A stretch of 64,000 nt of DNA from an uncultured Erysipelotrichaceae bacterium (GCA_902795975.1 CADBNE010000024.1:14653-78652); one strand, 5' to 3'. Counted from the first letter of the stretch, positions 26,869 to 36,017 are shown. Notes: generated from the letters alone by a model not told the origin. Made by a program: numbers and translations.

Positions 26869-27834
26869 TTATATCCTCTTCTCTTTATTAAGTAACTCTT
26901 GTATACTTATTCCATACTTATTACTAAAGTCTATACTACTCATATAGAAATCACTAATTAATAAACCTTCATTATCTATATAATTAATATTATTATCTAT
27001 TAAATACATAAGTATAGATTTAAATATTCTATATGGTATTCTATCTATATATTTTTTATTTAATTTATAGTCTATATTGTAATCATTACATATTAATGCT
27101 AAATTATCTTTATTTAATTTTTTATCTTGCGCTGCAACCATTTTTAAACGAACTAAATCATATCTAGAATCTATATATTTTTCTTCTAACATTTTTCTTT
27201 CTAATCTTGCTTTATTTGCATTCCAATATTGTAATCTACTATATTCTTCTCCATCTATAGTAAATATTACTGTACCATTTGGATCTATAAGTTTAACTCT
27301 ATCATCAGCAAGCATCTCTATATACTCTTCCAATATCTTTTCTGATATTAAAGCTGGCATATTTCTTTTTTCATAATATTTATCTATTTTTTCTCTAACT
27401 ATATCATATTCTTTTTTTCCATACATATAATAAGAACCAAGCACAAGTTTTACTTTTGCTTTATTTGTATTCCAATAATTTGATTTTACTACTTGTTTAC
27501 CATATACATTAAAGGTTATAGGTTCATTTCCTTTTATCTCTTTAATTCTATCATCTTTTAACATTTCTATATATTCTTTTTCATAATCAAATATATAAGT
27601 GTTTATTTTTATTAATGCTTTTTCATATTTTGGACTTTTATATTTATCTTCTCTTATTTTATTTATTATCTTATACCTATTAGAATTCCAATATTGAAGT
27701 CTATTATATTTTTCACCATCTATAGTAAATATTATGTTAGCAGATGGTATAACCTCTTTTACTCTATCATCAGCTAACATCTCTATATATTCTTCCAATA
27801 CTTTTTCTGAAAAGCTTATATCTTCTCTAATCAT
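26869..27834 (-). CDS. Hypothetical protein with three YWN-type internal repeats
   Basis: Protein of 321 residues from ATG 27834 (GAGG upstream; the longer frame to 27864 has no site). Three repeats of about 75-90 residues fill the first 240 residues. Each begins EYIEMLADDRVK (or EYIEMLKDDRIK), continues with a strand such as IIFTIDGEKYNRLQ and then YWNSN, YWNTN or YWNAN, and ends in a charged helix. Repeats 1 and 3 are closest. The last 80 residues are different. I do not know this family. The repeats suggest a repeated binding module; no membrane or catalytic motif is visible. Confidence 0.75.
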   Translation of the reverse strand: MIREDISFSEKVLEEYIEMLADDRVKEVIPSANIIFTIDGEKYNRLQYWNSNRYKIINKIREDKYKSPKYEKALIKINTYIFDYEKEYIEMLKDDRIKEIKGNEPITFNVYGKQVVKSNYWNTNKAKVKLVLGSYYMYGKKEYDIVREKIDKYYEKRNMPALISEKILEEYIEMLADDRVKLIDPNGTVIFTIDGEEYSRLQYWNANKARLERKMLEEKYIDSRYDLVRLKMVAAQDKKLNKDNLALICNDYNIDYKLNKKYIDRIPYRIFKSILMYLIDNNINYIDNEGLLISDFYMSSIDFSNKYGISIQELLNKEKRI

Positions 27835-27862
27835 ATTATCACTGCCTCGGCTATAGTATATC

Positions 27863-27889
27863 AAAAAAAGAGTAATTAATCACTCTTTT
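27863..27889 (-). terminator. Terminator after the 56-residue ORF
   Basis: AAAGAGTGATTAATTACTCTTT palindrome followed by T residues on the minus strand. Confidence 0.7.
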
Positions 27890-27897
27890 ATTACTCA

Positions 27898-28068
27898 TTA
27901 TTTATTTCTATTCATAGGAACATCAAATCCGCCATTTTCAAAATTTTGTGTTTTATTTATTTTATCACGTACTTCTTCAGAAAATAAATTGCTTTGTGTT
28001 CTAGATGTATTTCCATTAGTTGTATATTTTTTTGCTCCATTTAAATTTGTAATAATTTTATATTTCAC
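27898..28068 (-). CDS. Possible 56-residue protein
   Basis: A 56-codon frame beginning at GTG 28068 and ending just before a terminator. The product reads MKYKIITNLNGAKKYTTNGN and continues to NFENGGFDVPMNRNK; it is polar and basic. AAGGAG is present but abuts the GTG, so the true start may be a rarer codon a few residues later (an ATT lies 11 bases after AAGGAG). The frame, the nearby SD and the terminator make a gene plausible. It fills the gap between nrnA and the YWN-repeat gene. Confidence 0.4.
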   Translation of the reverse strand: MKYKIITNLNGAKKYTTNGNTSRTQSNLFSEEVRDKINKTQNFENGGFDVPMNRNK

Positions 28069-28092
28069 TCCTTAAAATAAAAATTATTAAAT

Positions 28093-29070
28093 TTATTCTA
28101 TTACTTCAGTATAAAGAATTTTCTTTAATTTTTTTTCTAATCCCTTCATAGTAACATTATTTACCTGAGTTGCAGCATCAGTAGCATGTCCTCCACCGCC
28201 CATTTGTTTCATTATCTCACAAACATCAACGTTACCTAAACTTCTAGCACTTATGCCTACTTTATTCTTTCCTAATTGTCCTATAGTAAAACTTGCTTCT
28301 ATCCCTTCAAATTTAAGTAAATTATCAGATACTTCAGCTAATTCCATTTGAGTTGTTTCTCCACTATATAATAAGCATATAGCATATTTTTTCTCAAATA
28401 TATAACTACTCTTAATATAATCAGCTCTTCTTAAAAAGTTCTTCTTTTCTTCTTGTAATAATTGTTGTTTAAGTATAGGGTCTGCCCCTTCATTAATTAA
28501 ATATCCTGCACAAACAAATGCTCTTTCAGTAATCTTAATATTAAATCCATTAGTATCTACTTCCATACCAGCTAACATTATAGTAGCAGTTATATTAGGA
28601 ATATCTACATATAAGTATTTAGCAAAATATCCTATTAACTCTACTACACAAGATAGTGTAGAATCTATATAAAATAATTCAGTATCTTTTATATAATTAG
28701 GCATTTTTATATGATGATCTAATACTATTACATTTTTTATTTCATCCAATATTTCAGGATATTCTAATCTTTCTCTTAAATGTGTATCACATATAATAAG
28801 TAATGTATTATCATTAACTATGTCTTTATAATTATCCTTATTAACATAATTAATATTATCCATTAAAGATATACCTTGTTTAATTGACTCTATATTTTCT
28901 TCATTGTTAATATCTAAAAATATATAATTTTCTTTATTTAAAAAATCAAGTATACAACTTAATCCTAAACAAGAACCATATGCATCCATATCAGGATGAA
29001 TATGTCCCATAAGTATTATTTTGTCATATTTTTTTACTAACTCTATTATTTTTGAAAATAAGCTTTCCAT
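28093..29070 (-). CDS. nrnA: DHH-family phosphoesterase, NrnA-like
   Basis: Protein of 325 residues from ATG 29070 (GGGTGG 5 bases upstream). DHH-DHHA1 architecture: MGHIHPDMDAYGS, CDTHLRERLEYP and VLDHHIKMPNY supply the Mn-binding residues; GGGGHATDAATQV is the DHHA1 nucleotide-binding motif. Characterised members degrade nanoRNA (2-5 nt) and hydrolyse pAp or cyclic dinucleotide products. It lies upstream of the hypothetical pair preceding rplI, where gdpP (also a DHH protein) often sits; the lack of membrane helices and PAS/GGDEF domains argues against GdpP. Confidence 0.88.
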   Translation of the reverse strand: MESLFSKIIELVKKYDKIILMGHIHPDMDAYGSCLGLSCILDFLNKENYIFLDINNEENIESIKQGISLMDNINYVNKDNYKDIVNDNTLLIICDTHLRERLEYPEILDEIKNVIVLDHHIKMPNYIKDTELFYIDSTLSCVVELIGYFAKYLYVDIPNITATIMLAGMEVDTNGFNIKITERAFVCAGYLINEGADPILKQQLLQEEKKNFLRRADYIKSSYIFEKKYAICLLYSGETTQMELAEVSDNLLKFEGIEASFTIGQLGKNKVGISARSLGNVDVCEIMKQMGGGGHATDAATQVNNVTMKGLEKKLKKILYTEVIE

Positions 29071-29098
29071 CTTACCACCCAATTATATTATATCATAC

Positions 29099-29136
29099 AA
29101 AAAAAGTACACCTTAACAAAAAGATGTACTTTTTTT
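29099..29136 (-). terminator. Terminator of the tandem alarmone-synthetase gene
   Basis: AAAAGTACATCTT and AAGGTGTACTTTT form a hairpin with a T run on the minus strand. Confidence 0.75.
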
Positions 29137-29149
29137 ATTTTTTTCATTA

Positions 29150-30514
29150 TTATTTTTTTAGTGATAATTTTTTTGTATTTTGAGAATCATTATTACAATT
29201 AATACTTTCTAATATTTCCAATTCTTCTATACGTGCATTTTCCATTGCTTCTTGTGATAATTGAATAGCGCCTGATAGATTTACTAATGCTTGTTTTGTA
29301 GTAAATAATTGTTCATCAGTTAACTCCGAATTATATTTCATCTCATATTCTCTTGATGCCCATAAATCCATAAAGTCTGTTCTTATTTGTATTTTAACTC
29401 TAACTTTTTCTACACTTCCATCTGGTAAGTCTACTGGTACTTCTACTGTAATATGATAACTTCTATATCCACTTTCTTTTGGTGTAGTAACATAGTCTTT
29501 TATACATACTATTTTTAATCCAGATTTTTTTATTAAATCAGCTATAGTAAATATATCTTTTTCATACATACAAATTATTCTAAATCCAACGTTATCTTTT
29601 TTAGTTTTTAATACACTTCCACTATTATATTCATCTGATAATGCTTTAGAATCAATATTCTTATTTATTTCATCTCTGTTTAATAGTTCTTTTATATCAC
29701 CTAATCTTGAATTATTTTCTTTGATAGAATAAGGTAACATTTCAAATACACTTTTAACTAAGAATAACTCTGAACCTACATAACTTTCAGCTGAAGCTAA
29801 AACAGCATGATCATGTTGTTCTCTATATTTTTCTAATTGTACTGACTTAAAATCTGTACTTTCAAGTATTTTTAATTGTTCTTTACGTGCATTTTCCATA
29901 GCTATTTGTAATACATGTATTACTCCTGCTAAATCCAATAATGATTGATCAATTTTTTTTGATTCCTCTTTACTTATTTTAGATTTATATTTCATAGAAT
30001 GTTCTCTAGATGCCCACAAATCCATAAAGTCTGTTCTTATTTGTATTTCAACTAAAGTATTTTCTACACTTCCATCTGGTAAATCAATAGGTATTTCAAT
30101 AGTTAAATGATAACTCTTATACCCACTTGCTTTAGGATTATTCAAATAATCTTTCTCTCTTACGACGTTTAATCCAGACTTTTTAATTAAATTAACTATA
30201 TTATATATATCTTTTTCATACATACAAATTATTCTAAAACCAACAATATCCTTACATGTTTCTATAGCATTCTCATAAGTATATGTTTTTTTATGTTTTT
30301 TTAATTTACCCTTAATACTTTCATCTGTTTTAATACGACTATTAATTTCCTTAATAATACCTAATCTAGAATCTAATCCAATAGTAGAACATGGTAATCT
30401 ATTAAAAGCATCTTTTATTAATATTAATTTAGATCCTACTTTTTTTTCAGCAGATAAGAAAATATTTAGTTTAGAGCCCAATATTGTATTATCTTTTTTT
30501 TCTAATGTAGCCAT
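29150..30514 (-). CDS. Tandem small alarmone synthetase-like protein
   Basis: Protein of 454 residues made of two related RelA/SpoT synthetase domains in one chain (about 25-225 and 240-440). Such domains make (p)ppGpp from ATP and GDP/GTP. Copy 1 keeps the expected residues: CKDIVGFRIICMY (Asp89), ASGYKSYHLT (Tyr132), VEIQIRTDFMDLWASREH (Glu156) and MKYK. Copy 2 keeps KDNVGFRIICMY (Asp307) and SGYRSYH (Tyr350), but the E-x-Q-x-R-T glutamate is Lys374 (VKIQIRT), so it is probably not a synthetase. RelQ and RelP are single-domain. No hydrolase domain is present. It has a clear promoter and terminator. Confidence 0.85.
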   Translation of the reverse strand: MATLEKKDNTILGSKLNIFLSAEKKVGSKLILIKDAFNRLPCSTIGLDSRLGIIKEINSRIKTDESIKGKLKKHKKTYTYENAIETCKDIVGFRIICMYEKDIYNIVNLIKKSGLNVVREKDYLNNPKASGYKSYHLTIEIPIDLPDGSVENTLVEIQIRTDFMDLWASREHSMKYKSKISKEESKKIDQSLLDLAGVIHVLQIAMENARKEQLKILESTDFKSVQLEKYREQHDHAVLASAESYVGSELFLVKSVFEMLPYSIKENNSRLGDIKELLNRDEINKNIDSKALSDEYNSGSVLKTKKDNVGFRIICMYEKDIFTIADLIKKSGLKIVCIKDYVTTPKESGYRSYHITVEVPVDLPDGSVEKVRVKIQIRTDFMDLWASREYEMKYNSELTDEQLFTTKQALVNLSGAIQLSQEAMENARIEELEILESINCNNDSQNTKKLSLKK

Positions 30515-30537
30515 ATAACCCCTCTTTTCGGACTAAT

Positions 30538-30566
30538 AGTATATCATATTATTTATATTAAATCAA
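30538..30566 (-). promoter_or_regulatory. Promoter of the tandem alarmone-synthetase gene
   Basis: TTGATT and TATACT on the minus strand, 17-base spacing, with TGA before the -10. Transcription would start near 30532, giving a short leader with the SD GAGGGG. Confidence 0.65.
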
Positions 30567-30597
30567 TTTATTATAAATAAATTTTATATATAAATAA

Positions 30598-30622
30598 AAA
30601 GAAAAAGTAACTAATAGTTACT
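30598..30622 (-). terminator. Terminator of the uvrB-side/whiA operon
   Basis: AGTAACTATTAGTTACT palindrome with a T-rich tract on the minus strand, right after the 43-residue gene. Confidence 0.65.
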
Positions 30623-30752
30623 ATTCTTCTTCATCTTCCTCTTCTTCACTATCAGCTTCTATTTCTTTATCAATTGCATCAAAATCAATAAATATAGAAC
30701 CATCTGGTGAAGTATATGTTGTTTCTATATCTCTATTACTTATTAATGGCAT
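30621..30752 (-). CDS. Small very acidic protein downstream of whiA
   Basis: A 43-residue frame starting at ATG 30752. AAGGAG lies inside the whiA end and the SD-ATG spacing is 6 bases. The product begins MPLISNRDIETTYTSPDGSI and ends in an Asp/Glu run (about 12 acidic residues in the last 15). It overlaps no other gene and is followed by a terminator, which supports it as the last gene of yvlD-lgt-yvcK-whiA. I do not recognise it. It could be a small acidic regulator or a protein-binding peptide. Confidence 0.6.
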   Translation of the reverse strand: MPLISNRDIETTYTSPDGSIFIDFDAIDKEIEADSEEEEDEEE

Positions 30753-30755
30753 ATT

Positions 30756-31673
30756 CTACTCCTTACTTTTTTCTCTAATTTTTTGTGCTAAATCTTTAAT
30801 TTTATTAAATCTATGATATAACCCTGACTTTGTAATTTTAGTATCTGTTTCAACACTAATTATTTCACTTAATTCTACTAATGATGCTTCTGGATATTTT
30901 TTTCTATATATAGCTGCTATTTGCTCTTTTTCATTAAGTAAATCAAGTCCACCTTCTTCTTCAATTACTTTTATATCATTAACTTGATTACTTGCTGTAG
31001 CAATTATCTTATCTACATTAGCTTGTTCGCAATTATTTAGTCTATTAGTCATATTTTTATGATCTCTATAAATTCTTATATCTTCAAAATAAAATAAAGA
31101 ATTAATAGCGTTCATCATTCTAAGAAAGTCTCCTATCTTCTCTGCTTCCTTAATATATATCATATATTTATTTTCTCTTTTTAATACTTTACTATTTAAA
31201 TCATACTCATTCAATAAACCCTTTATAAATTCTGCATACTCACTGTCATCAACAAAGAATTCTAAATGATATCTAGATTTTTTAGGATCATTTATACTAC
31301 CACATGCTATAAATAAGCCTCTTAAATAAGCCCTTTTTGATAATTCATCATCTATAATATAACTTCTTGGTATATTAGTATCTAAACTTAAATCCTTTAT
31401 TATATCTCTTAACTTTTTAGATACTTCAATTATATATATATAGTTTTTAGTATAGTTATATCCATTACGTACATTTATCTTAGATGATATTCCATATAAT
31501 TGTTTTATTGCTGAATATACATAACGTGCTACTGAAGGATTCTCTGTTGTAATTTTAATACTTTCTCCTATATTAGCATTATTCTTCAATATAACTGATA
31601 ACTCAGCTATCATTTCTATTCGTTCATGATTAAGTTTACTTACTTCATTTTTTACATCACTAGTAAATGACAT
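30756..31673 (-). CDS. whiA: WhiA DNA-binding regulator
   Basis: Protein of 305 residues. It has the N-terminal WhiA domain (SFTSDVKNEVSKL), a LAGLIDADG-like fold with RAYLRGLFIACGSINDPKKSRYHLEF, and a C-terminal helix-turn-helix (ASLVELSEIISVETDTKITKSGLYHRFNKI). In Bacillus it binds nucleoid DNA and influences cell division and chromosome segregation. It starts 2 bases after the yvcK stop with no clear SD, so translation is probably coupled. The rapZ gene normally before yvcK is missing here. Confidence 0.95.
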   Translation of the reverse strand: MSFTSDVKNEVSKLNHERIEMIAELSVILKNNANIGESIKITTENPSVARYVYSAIKQLYGISSKINVRNGYNYTKNYIYIIEVSKKLRDIIKDLSLDTNIPRSYIIDDELSKRAYLRGLFIACGSINDPKKSRYHLEFFVDDSEYAEFIKGLLNEYDLNSKVLKRENKYMIYIKEAEKIGDFLRMMNAINSLFYFEDIRIYRDHKNMTNRLNNCEQANVDKIIATASNQVNDIKVIEEEGGLDLLNEKEQIAAIYRKKYPEASLVELSEIISVETDTKITKSGLYHRFNKIKDLAQKIREKSKE

Positions 31674-31674
31674 A

Positions 31675-32625
31675 TTAATTTTCTAATAAATAACTAAATA
31701 TTTGTAAACTTAATTTCATGACATCATGACGAATTAAATTATTTGTAACTGAAAAGAAATTATCATGAATAACATCACAACCTATTTTATCTAATTCTTC
31801 TTTATCAAATATAACAGGGTCTTTTTGTTCTAAAGATTCATATTTTTGAGCTAAATCTTGATCTATTGACCCAGAATTAGCTATTACGACATCTATTTTA
31901 TGATTTCCTAAATACTCATTTAATAATTTAACATGATCTGATACTTTAAAATTATCTGTTTCCCCTGGTTGTGTCATCATATTACAAGCATACATTATTT
32001 TAGCATTTGTCTCATCTAAAGCTTTAATAATATCATCACATATTAAATTAGGTATAATACTAGTAAATAAACTACCCATACTTAATATTACTAAATCTGC
32101 TTCTTTAATAGCAGCAATAGCTTCCTTTGTAGGTGTAGCTTCTTCTTTATAATATACTTTATTTATTTCTTTCTTTGCCATAGTAATATTATGTTCACCT
32201 TCAACAATACTACCATCTTTCATTTCTCCCATTAATACTACATTATCCTCTGTTAAAGGTATTACTTTACCTTTTAAATTTAATACTTTACTTAATGCTT
32301 CTATACCATCAGATAAATTACCTGTTATTTCTGAAGATGCAGTTAATAATAAATTACCTACAGTATGTCCATCTAAATCACTAGTTGTATTAAATCTATA
32401 ATTAAATAATTCCATTACTAATGGTTCTGTCTCAGAAAGTGCTACTAAAACACGTCTTATATCTCCAACCGCTGGAATATTAAATTCTTCTCTTAATATT
32501 CCTGTACTTTTACCATCATCGCAAACTGATACAATAGCACTTAAATCTATTGGAAATTGTTTTAAACCTCTTATTAAAGTAGAAGAACCTGTTCCTCCAC
32601 CTAAAACTACTACTTTTTTATTCAT
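31675..32625 (-). CDS. yvcK: YvcK/GlmR gluconeogenesis-linked regulator
   Basis: CofD-like protein of 316 residues. GGGTGSSTLIRGLKQFP is the N-terminal nucleotide-sugar loop, and SVCDDGKSTGILREEF with PAVGDIRRVLVALS are family motifs. In Bacillus it binds UDP-GlcNAc and supports cell-wall precursor supply, notably during gluconeogenic growth. SD AGAGGAATAAT. It lies between lgt and whiA in a tight operon, as in many Bacilli. Confidence 0.95.
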   Translation of the reverse strand: MNKKVVVLGGGTGSSTLIRGLKQFPIDLSAIVSVCDDGKSTGILREEFNIPAVGDIRRVLVALSETEPLVMELFNYRFNTTSDLDGHTVGNLLLTASSEITGNLSDGIEALSKVLNLKGKVIPLTEDNVVLMGEMKDGSIVEGEHNITMAKKEINKVYYKEEATPTKEAIAAIKEADLVILSMGSLFTSIIPNLICDDIIKALDETNAKIMYACNMMTQPGETDNFKVSDHVKLLNEYLGNHKIDVVIANSGSIDQDLAQKYESLEQKDPVIFDKEELDKIGCDVIHDNFFSVTNNLIRHDVMKLSLQIFSYLLEN

Positions 32626-32626
32626 A

Positions 32627-33430
32627 TTATTCCTCTTTCTCTTTTTTATCTTCTAAGTATGGTACCTTCTTTATTAAAGATAAAATAATACATATTATTC
32701 CTATTATTATTCCTATAATTGATACTAATTGTGCTACCTTAATAGAGCCTAACATTAAACTATCTTGTCTCATACTTTCTACTAAGAATCTTTCTATACC
32801 ATATATTATAAAATATATGCCACAACATGTACCTACTTTCAAATTTTTATAAAATCTTCTTAAACTAAATATTATTATAAAACATACTAAACAAGTTAAT
32901 GATTCATATAAGAATGTTGGATGATGATATACACCATCTATTTTCATTCCATCTATTATAAACTCTGGTATATGTAAGTTTTTTAATTCTTTTAATGTTA
33001 CCACTGGTCCATATGCTTCTTGATTAAAAAAATTACCCCATCTACCTATTGCTTGACCTAATACCAATGAAGGAGCTGCAATATCCATAAATCTAAATGG
33101 ATTAATATGTTTCTTTTTACAAAATAAGTAGGTATATATAATACCTGCTATAACACCACCATGAATAGCTAATCCACCATTCCATACTTTAAATATTTCT
33201 AATAAATCATCTTTATAATAATACCATTCAAATACTACATAATATATTCTAGCACCCAATATTACTATAGGTACTAAATAAAAGAAATAATCTCCTAAAA
33301 AATTACTATCTATATTATGTCTTTTTATTTCTTTTTTTACCAATAAAAAACCAAGTAGGAATGCTGCCAGTATACAAAGAGAATACCAATGTATAGAAAA
33401 TGGTCCTAAATTAAATGCTACTGGATTCAT
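32627..33430 (-). CDS. lgt: Prolipoprotein diacylglyceryl transferase
   Basis: Membrane enzyme of 267 residues with about seven helices. It transfers diacylglyceryl from phosphatidylglycerol to the lipobox cysteine of prolipoproteins. HGGVIAGIIYTY and the signature GQAIGRWGNFFNQEAYG are present, with FLVESMRQDS near the C-terminus. The start overlaps the yvlD end by 4 bases. A YidC lipoprotein in this window (57.8 kb) is one likely client. Confidence 0.96.
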   Translation of the reverse strand: MNPVAFNLGPFSIHWYSLCILAAFLLGFLLVKKEIKRHNIDSNFLGDYFFYLVPIVILGARIYYVVFEWYYYKDDLLEIFKVWNGGLAIHGGVIAGIIYTYLFCKKKHINPFRFMDIAAPSLVLGQAIGRWGNFFNQEAYGPVVTLKELKNLHIPEFIIDGMKIDGVYHHPTFLYESLTCLVCFIIIFSLRRFYKNLKVGTCCGIYFIIYGIERFLVESMRQDSLMLGSIKVAQLVSIIGIIIGIICIILSLIKKVPYLEDKKEKEE

Positions 33431-33861
33431 TTTCTTTTTCCTCCCTTGATAATTCCATCAATTATAAAGTTATCCATTATAGCGTTCATAATAGAAATAA
33501 CTATAGATACAACAATTAACCAAAGAATACCATTTATTTGAAATTGTTTACCAAGTATCCAATCAGTTAGCTTTAATATAAATGCATTAATTAATGGATA
33601 AAACAAACCTAATGTCATAGCAGTTAAAGGTATTGTTAACCAAGTAAGTACTGGTTTAACTGTTCTATTTAATATAAATATTATAATAACTGCTAAACAT
33701 GCACACCAAAAATTAGATATATATACTATATCTTTAAATATTATTGATACAGTAATAAGTACTAAAGTATATCCAAGTAAATGTATAAATATATCTAACC
33801 CCTTACTTATACTTTGTCTTTTGTTCCATTTTTTTTCAACGTTTTTTTCTTTTTTTTCCAT
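33427..33861 (-). CDS. Phage-holin-superfamily IV membrane protein (YvlD-like)
   Basis: Protein of 144 residues with four hydrophobic helices (FIHLLGYTLVLITVSIIF, WCACLAVIIIFILNR, PLTAMTLGLFYPLINAFILKL, WLIVVSIVISIMNAIMD), matching the small PF04020/YvlD membrane family. YvlD is next to hprK-lgt in Bacillus; here the same position before lgt is kept, but hprK is gone. The function is unknown; it is not a phage gene despite the name. SD CAGGAGATATAT. Confidence 0.85.
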   Translation of the reverse strand: MEKKEKNVEKKWNKRQSISKGLDIFIHLLGYTLVLITVSIIFKDIVYISNFWCACLAVIIIFILNRTVKPVLTWLTIPLTAMTLGLFYPLINAFILKLTDWILGKQFQINGILWLIVVSIVISIMNAIMDNFIIDGIIKGGKRK

Positions 33862-33910
33862 ATATATCTCCTGGTTAAATTATAGCACTATTATATATAA
33901 TATTCAAATA

Positions 33911-33936
33911 AAACAGTTAGATTACTCTAACTGTTT
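33911..33936 (-). terminator. Weak terminator after uvrB
   Basis: AAACAGTTAG and CTAACTGTTT form a hairpin at the uvrB end, but the T tract on the minus strand is poor (TTTTATTTG), so read-through into yvlD is likely. Confidence 0.45.
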
Positions 33937-35884
33937 ATTCACTCTTTAATTCATATAATGCATCTCTTAATTCCATAGCTCTTTCAAAATCAAGATTTTT
34001 AGCTGCTTCATGCATTTCATTTTCAATTTGTATAATAAGTTGTGCCTTTTCATGTTTAGACATCTTAACTTTTTCTTTATTATCTATTTTCTTATTATTA
34101 CTTATTACTTCTCTAATTTCTTTAATAATAGTTTTAGGTATAATACCATGTTCTTTATTATATTCTTCTTGTATACTTCTTCTACGATTTGTTTCTTTAA
34201 TAGCTACTTCCATAGATTCACTAATATTATCTGCATACATTATAACTCTACCATTAGCATTTCTAGCAGCTCTACCAATAGTTTGAATTAAACTTCTTTC
34301 ACTTCGTAAGAATCCTTGTTTATCAGCATCCATGATTGCTACTAACTCTACTTCAGGTATATCTAATCCTTCTCTTAATAAGTTAATACCAACTAATACA
34401 TCATATTTACCCTTACGTAAATCTCTTATTATCTCCAATCTTTCTAATGTCTTTACTTCAGAATGTAGATAAGCTACTTTAATATCTAATTTCTTCAAAT
34501 AATTAGTTAATTCTTCTGCCATTCTTATAGTAAGAGTTGTAACTAATACTCTAGCATCTCTACTTATACATTCATTAATATTTTCTATTAAATTATCTAT
34601 TTGATTCTTAGTAGGATTAATAGTTATTAATGGGTCTAATAATCCTGTAGGTCTAATTATTTGTTCTACTACTTTATGATGTGTTTTAGCTAACTCATAA
34701 TCTCCTGGAGTTGCTGATATATATATAGTTTGTTTCATTTTAGATTCAAACTCATCAAATTTTAATGGTCTATTATCTAGTGCACTAGGTAATCTAAATC
34801 CATAATCAACCAATACTTCTTTTCTAGCTCTATCTCCATTATACATACCCCTTACTTGTGGTACAGTAACATGTGATTCATCTATAACCATTAGAAAATC
34901 ATCACCAAAGAAATCAATTAATGTATATGGCGTATCCCCTGCTTGTTTAAGTGCTAAATGTCTAGAATAATTCTCTACACCTCTACAAAATCCAGTTTCT
35001 TTTAACATCTCTAAATCATACTTAGTTCTTTCCTCTAATCTTTGATATTCTAATAACTTATTTTCTTTTTTAAACTTAGCTAATTGTTCTTCCAACTCAA
35101 TTTCTATATTACCTAAAGCTTTATTAAGTTTTTCTTCTGTAGTAACAAAGTGACTAGCTGGAAATATACTAATAGTTTCTTTATTATTTACTATAGCACC
35201 TGTAACTACATCAAATTCGGATATTCTATCTATCTCATCACCAAAGAATTCTATTCTAATTCCCTTACTATGTTGATTTATAGGTATTACTTCTATAATA
35301 TCTCCATGTACTCTAAAAGTACCTCTTTTAAAATCTATATCATTTCTTTCATATAACATAGTAACTAATTTTTCAATTATTTCATTACGTTCAACTGTTT
35401 CTCCACATCTAACAGTTAACATCATATTTTCGTAATCTTCTTTATCACCTATACCGTATATACAAGATACACTAGCTACCACTATAACATCTTTTCTTTT
35501 AAGTAATGATGAAGTTGCTGCATGTCTTAATTCATCTATTTCATCATTGATAGATGCATCTTTTTCAATATATGTATCTGTCTTAGCTACATATGCTTCT
35601 GGTTGATAATAATCATAATAACTAACAAAATATTCTACTGCATTATTAGGAAATAATTCCTTAAATTCTGCATATAATTGCCCTGCAAGTGTTTTATTGT
35701 GTGCTAAAACTAAAGTAGGCTTATTAACTTCTTTAATTACATTAGCTATAGTAAAAGTTTTACCTGTACCTGTAGCACCTAATAAAACTTGATCTTTCTT
35801 ACCATCTTTAATACCTTGTACTAATTCTTTTATTGCTTCTGGTTGGTCTCCACTAGGTTGATACTTCGATACTAATTCAAACAT
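33935..35884 (-). CDS. uvrB: Excinuclease ABC subunit B
   Basis: Nucleotide-excision repair helicase-like protein of 649 residues from ATG 35884, chosen for GGGGAGGTG 4 bases upstream; a frame to 35938 lacks support. It loads onto damage with UvrA and then guides UvrC. Walker [13 protein letters not shown] is near 40, the beta-hairpin region [17 protein letters not shown] near 90, and [18 protein letters not shown] near 340. The C-terminal UVR coiled coil ([21 protein letters not shown]) binds UvrC. uvrA is not in the window. Confidence 0.97.
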   Translation of the reverse strand: MFELVSKYQPSGDQPEAIKELVQGIKDGKKDQVLLGATGTGKTFTIANVIKEVNKPTLVLAHNKTLAGQLYAEFKELFPNNAVEYFVSYYDYYQPEAYVAKTDTYIEKDASINDEIDELRHAATSSLLKRKDVIVVASVSCIYGIGDKEDYENMMLTVRCGETVERNEIIEKLVTMLYERNDIDFKRGTFRVHGDIIEVIPINQHSKGIRIEFFGDEIDRISEFDVVTGAIVNNKETISIFPASHFVTTEEKLNKALGNIEIELEEQLAKFKKENKLLEYQRLEERTKYDLEMLKETGFCRGVENYSRHLALKQAGDTPYTLIDFFGDDFLMVIDESHVTVPQVRGMYNGDRARKEVLVDYGFRLPSALDNRPLKFDEFESKMKQTIYISATPGDYELAKTHHKVVEQIIRPTGLLDPLITINPTKNQIDNLIENINECISRDARVLVTTLTIRMAEELTNYLKKLDIKVAYLHSEVKTLERLEIIRDLRKGKYDVLVGINLLREGLDIPEVELVAIMDADKQGFLRSERSLIQTIGRAARNANGRVIMYADNISESMEVAIKETNRRRSIQEEYNKEHGIIPKTIIKEIREVISNNKKIDNKEKVKMSKHEKAQLIIQIENEMHEAAKNLDFERAMELRDALYELKSE

Positions 35885-35909
35885 GTAGCACCTCCCCTTT
35901 AACAAACAT

Positions 35910-35938
35910 ATTTTATCATTATTATTAATATAAAACAA
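35910..35938 (-). promoter_or_regulatory. Promoter of uvrB
   Basis: TTGTTT and TAAAAT with 17-base spacing on the minus strand, with TGA before the -10. No clear LexA box (GAAC-N4-GTTC) was seen. Confidence 0.55.
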
Positions 35939-35979
35939 TAATCAAAAAACTTAAAACTATATAATAAAATTAAAAAGCA

Positions 35980-35988
35980 TGATATAAT
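35980..35988 (+). promoter_or_regulatory. Extended -10 promoter of the Ig-like surface protein gene
   Basis: TGATATAAT, 30 bases before the ATG at 36018; the -35 is poor. Confidence 0.5.
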
Positions 35989-36017
35989 ATATTTAATATT
36001 AATAATAGAGGAGTTAT

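Noticed and set aside
28093..29070. GdpP cyclic-di-AMP phosphodiesterase, since a DHH gene lies near rplI
   Set aside because: The protein has only the DHH-DHHA1 part and no membrane, PAS or GGDEF region, so NrnA fits better.
33427..33861. Prophage holin
   Set aside because: The family name mentions phage holins, but the gene is in the usual chromosomal place before lgt and no phage genes are nearby.
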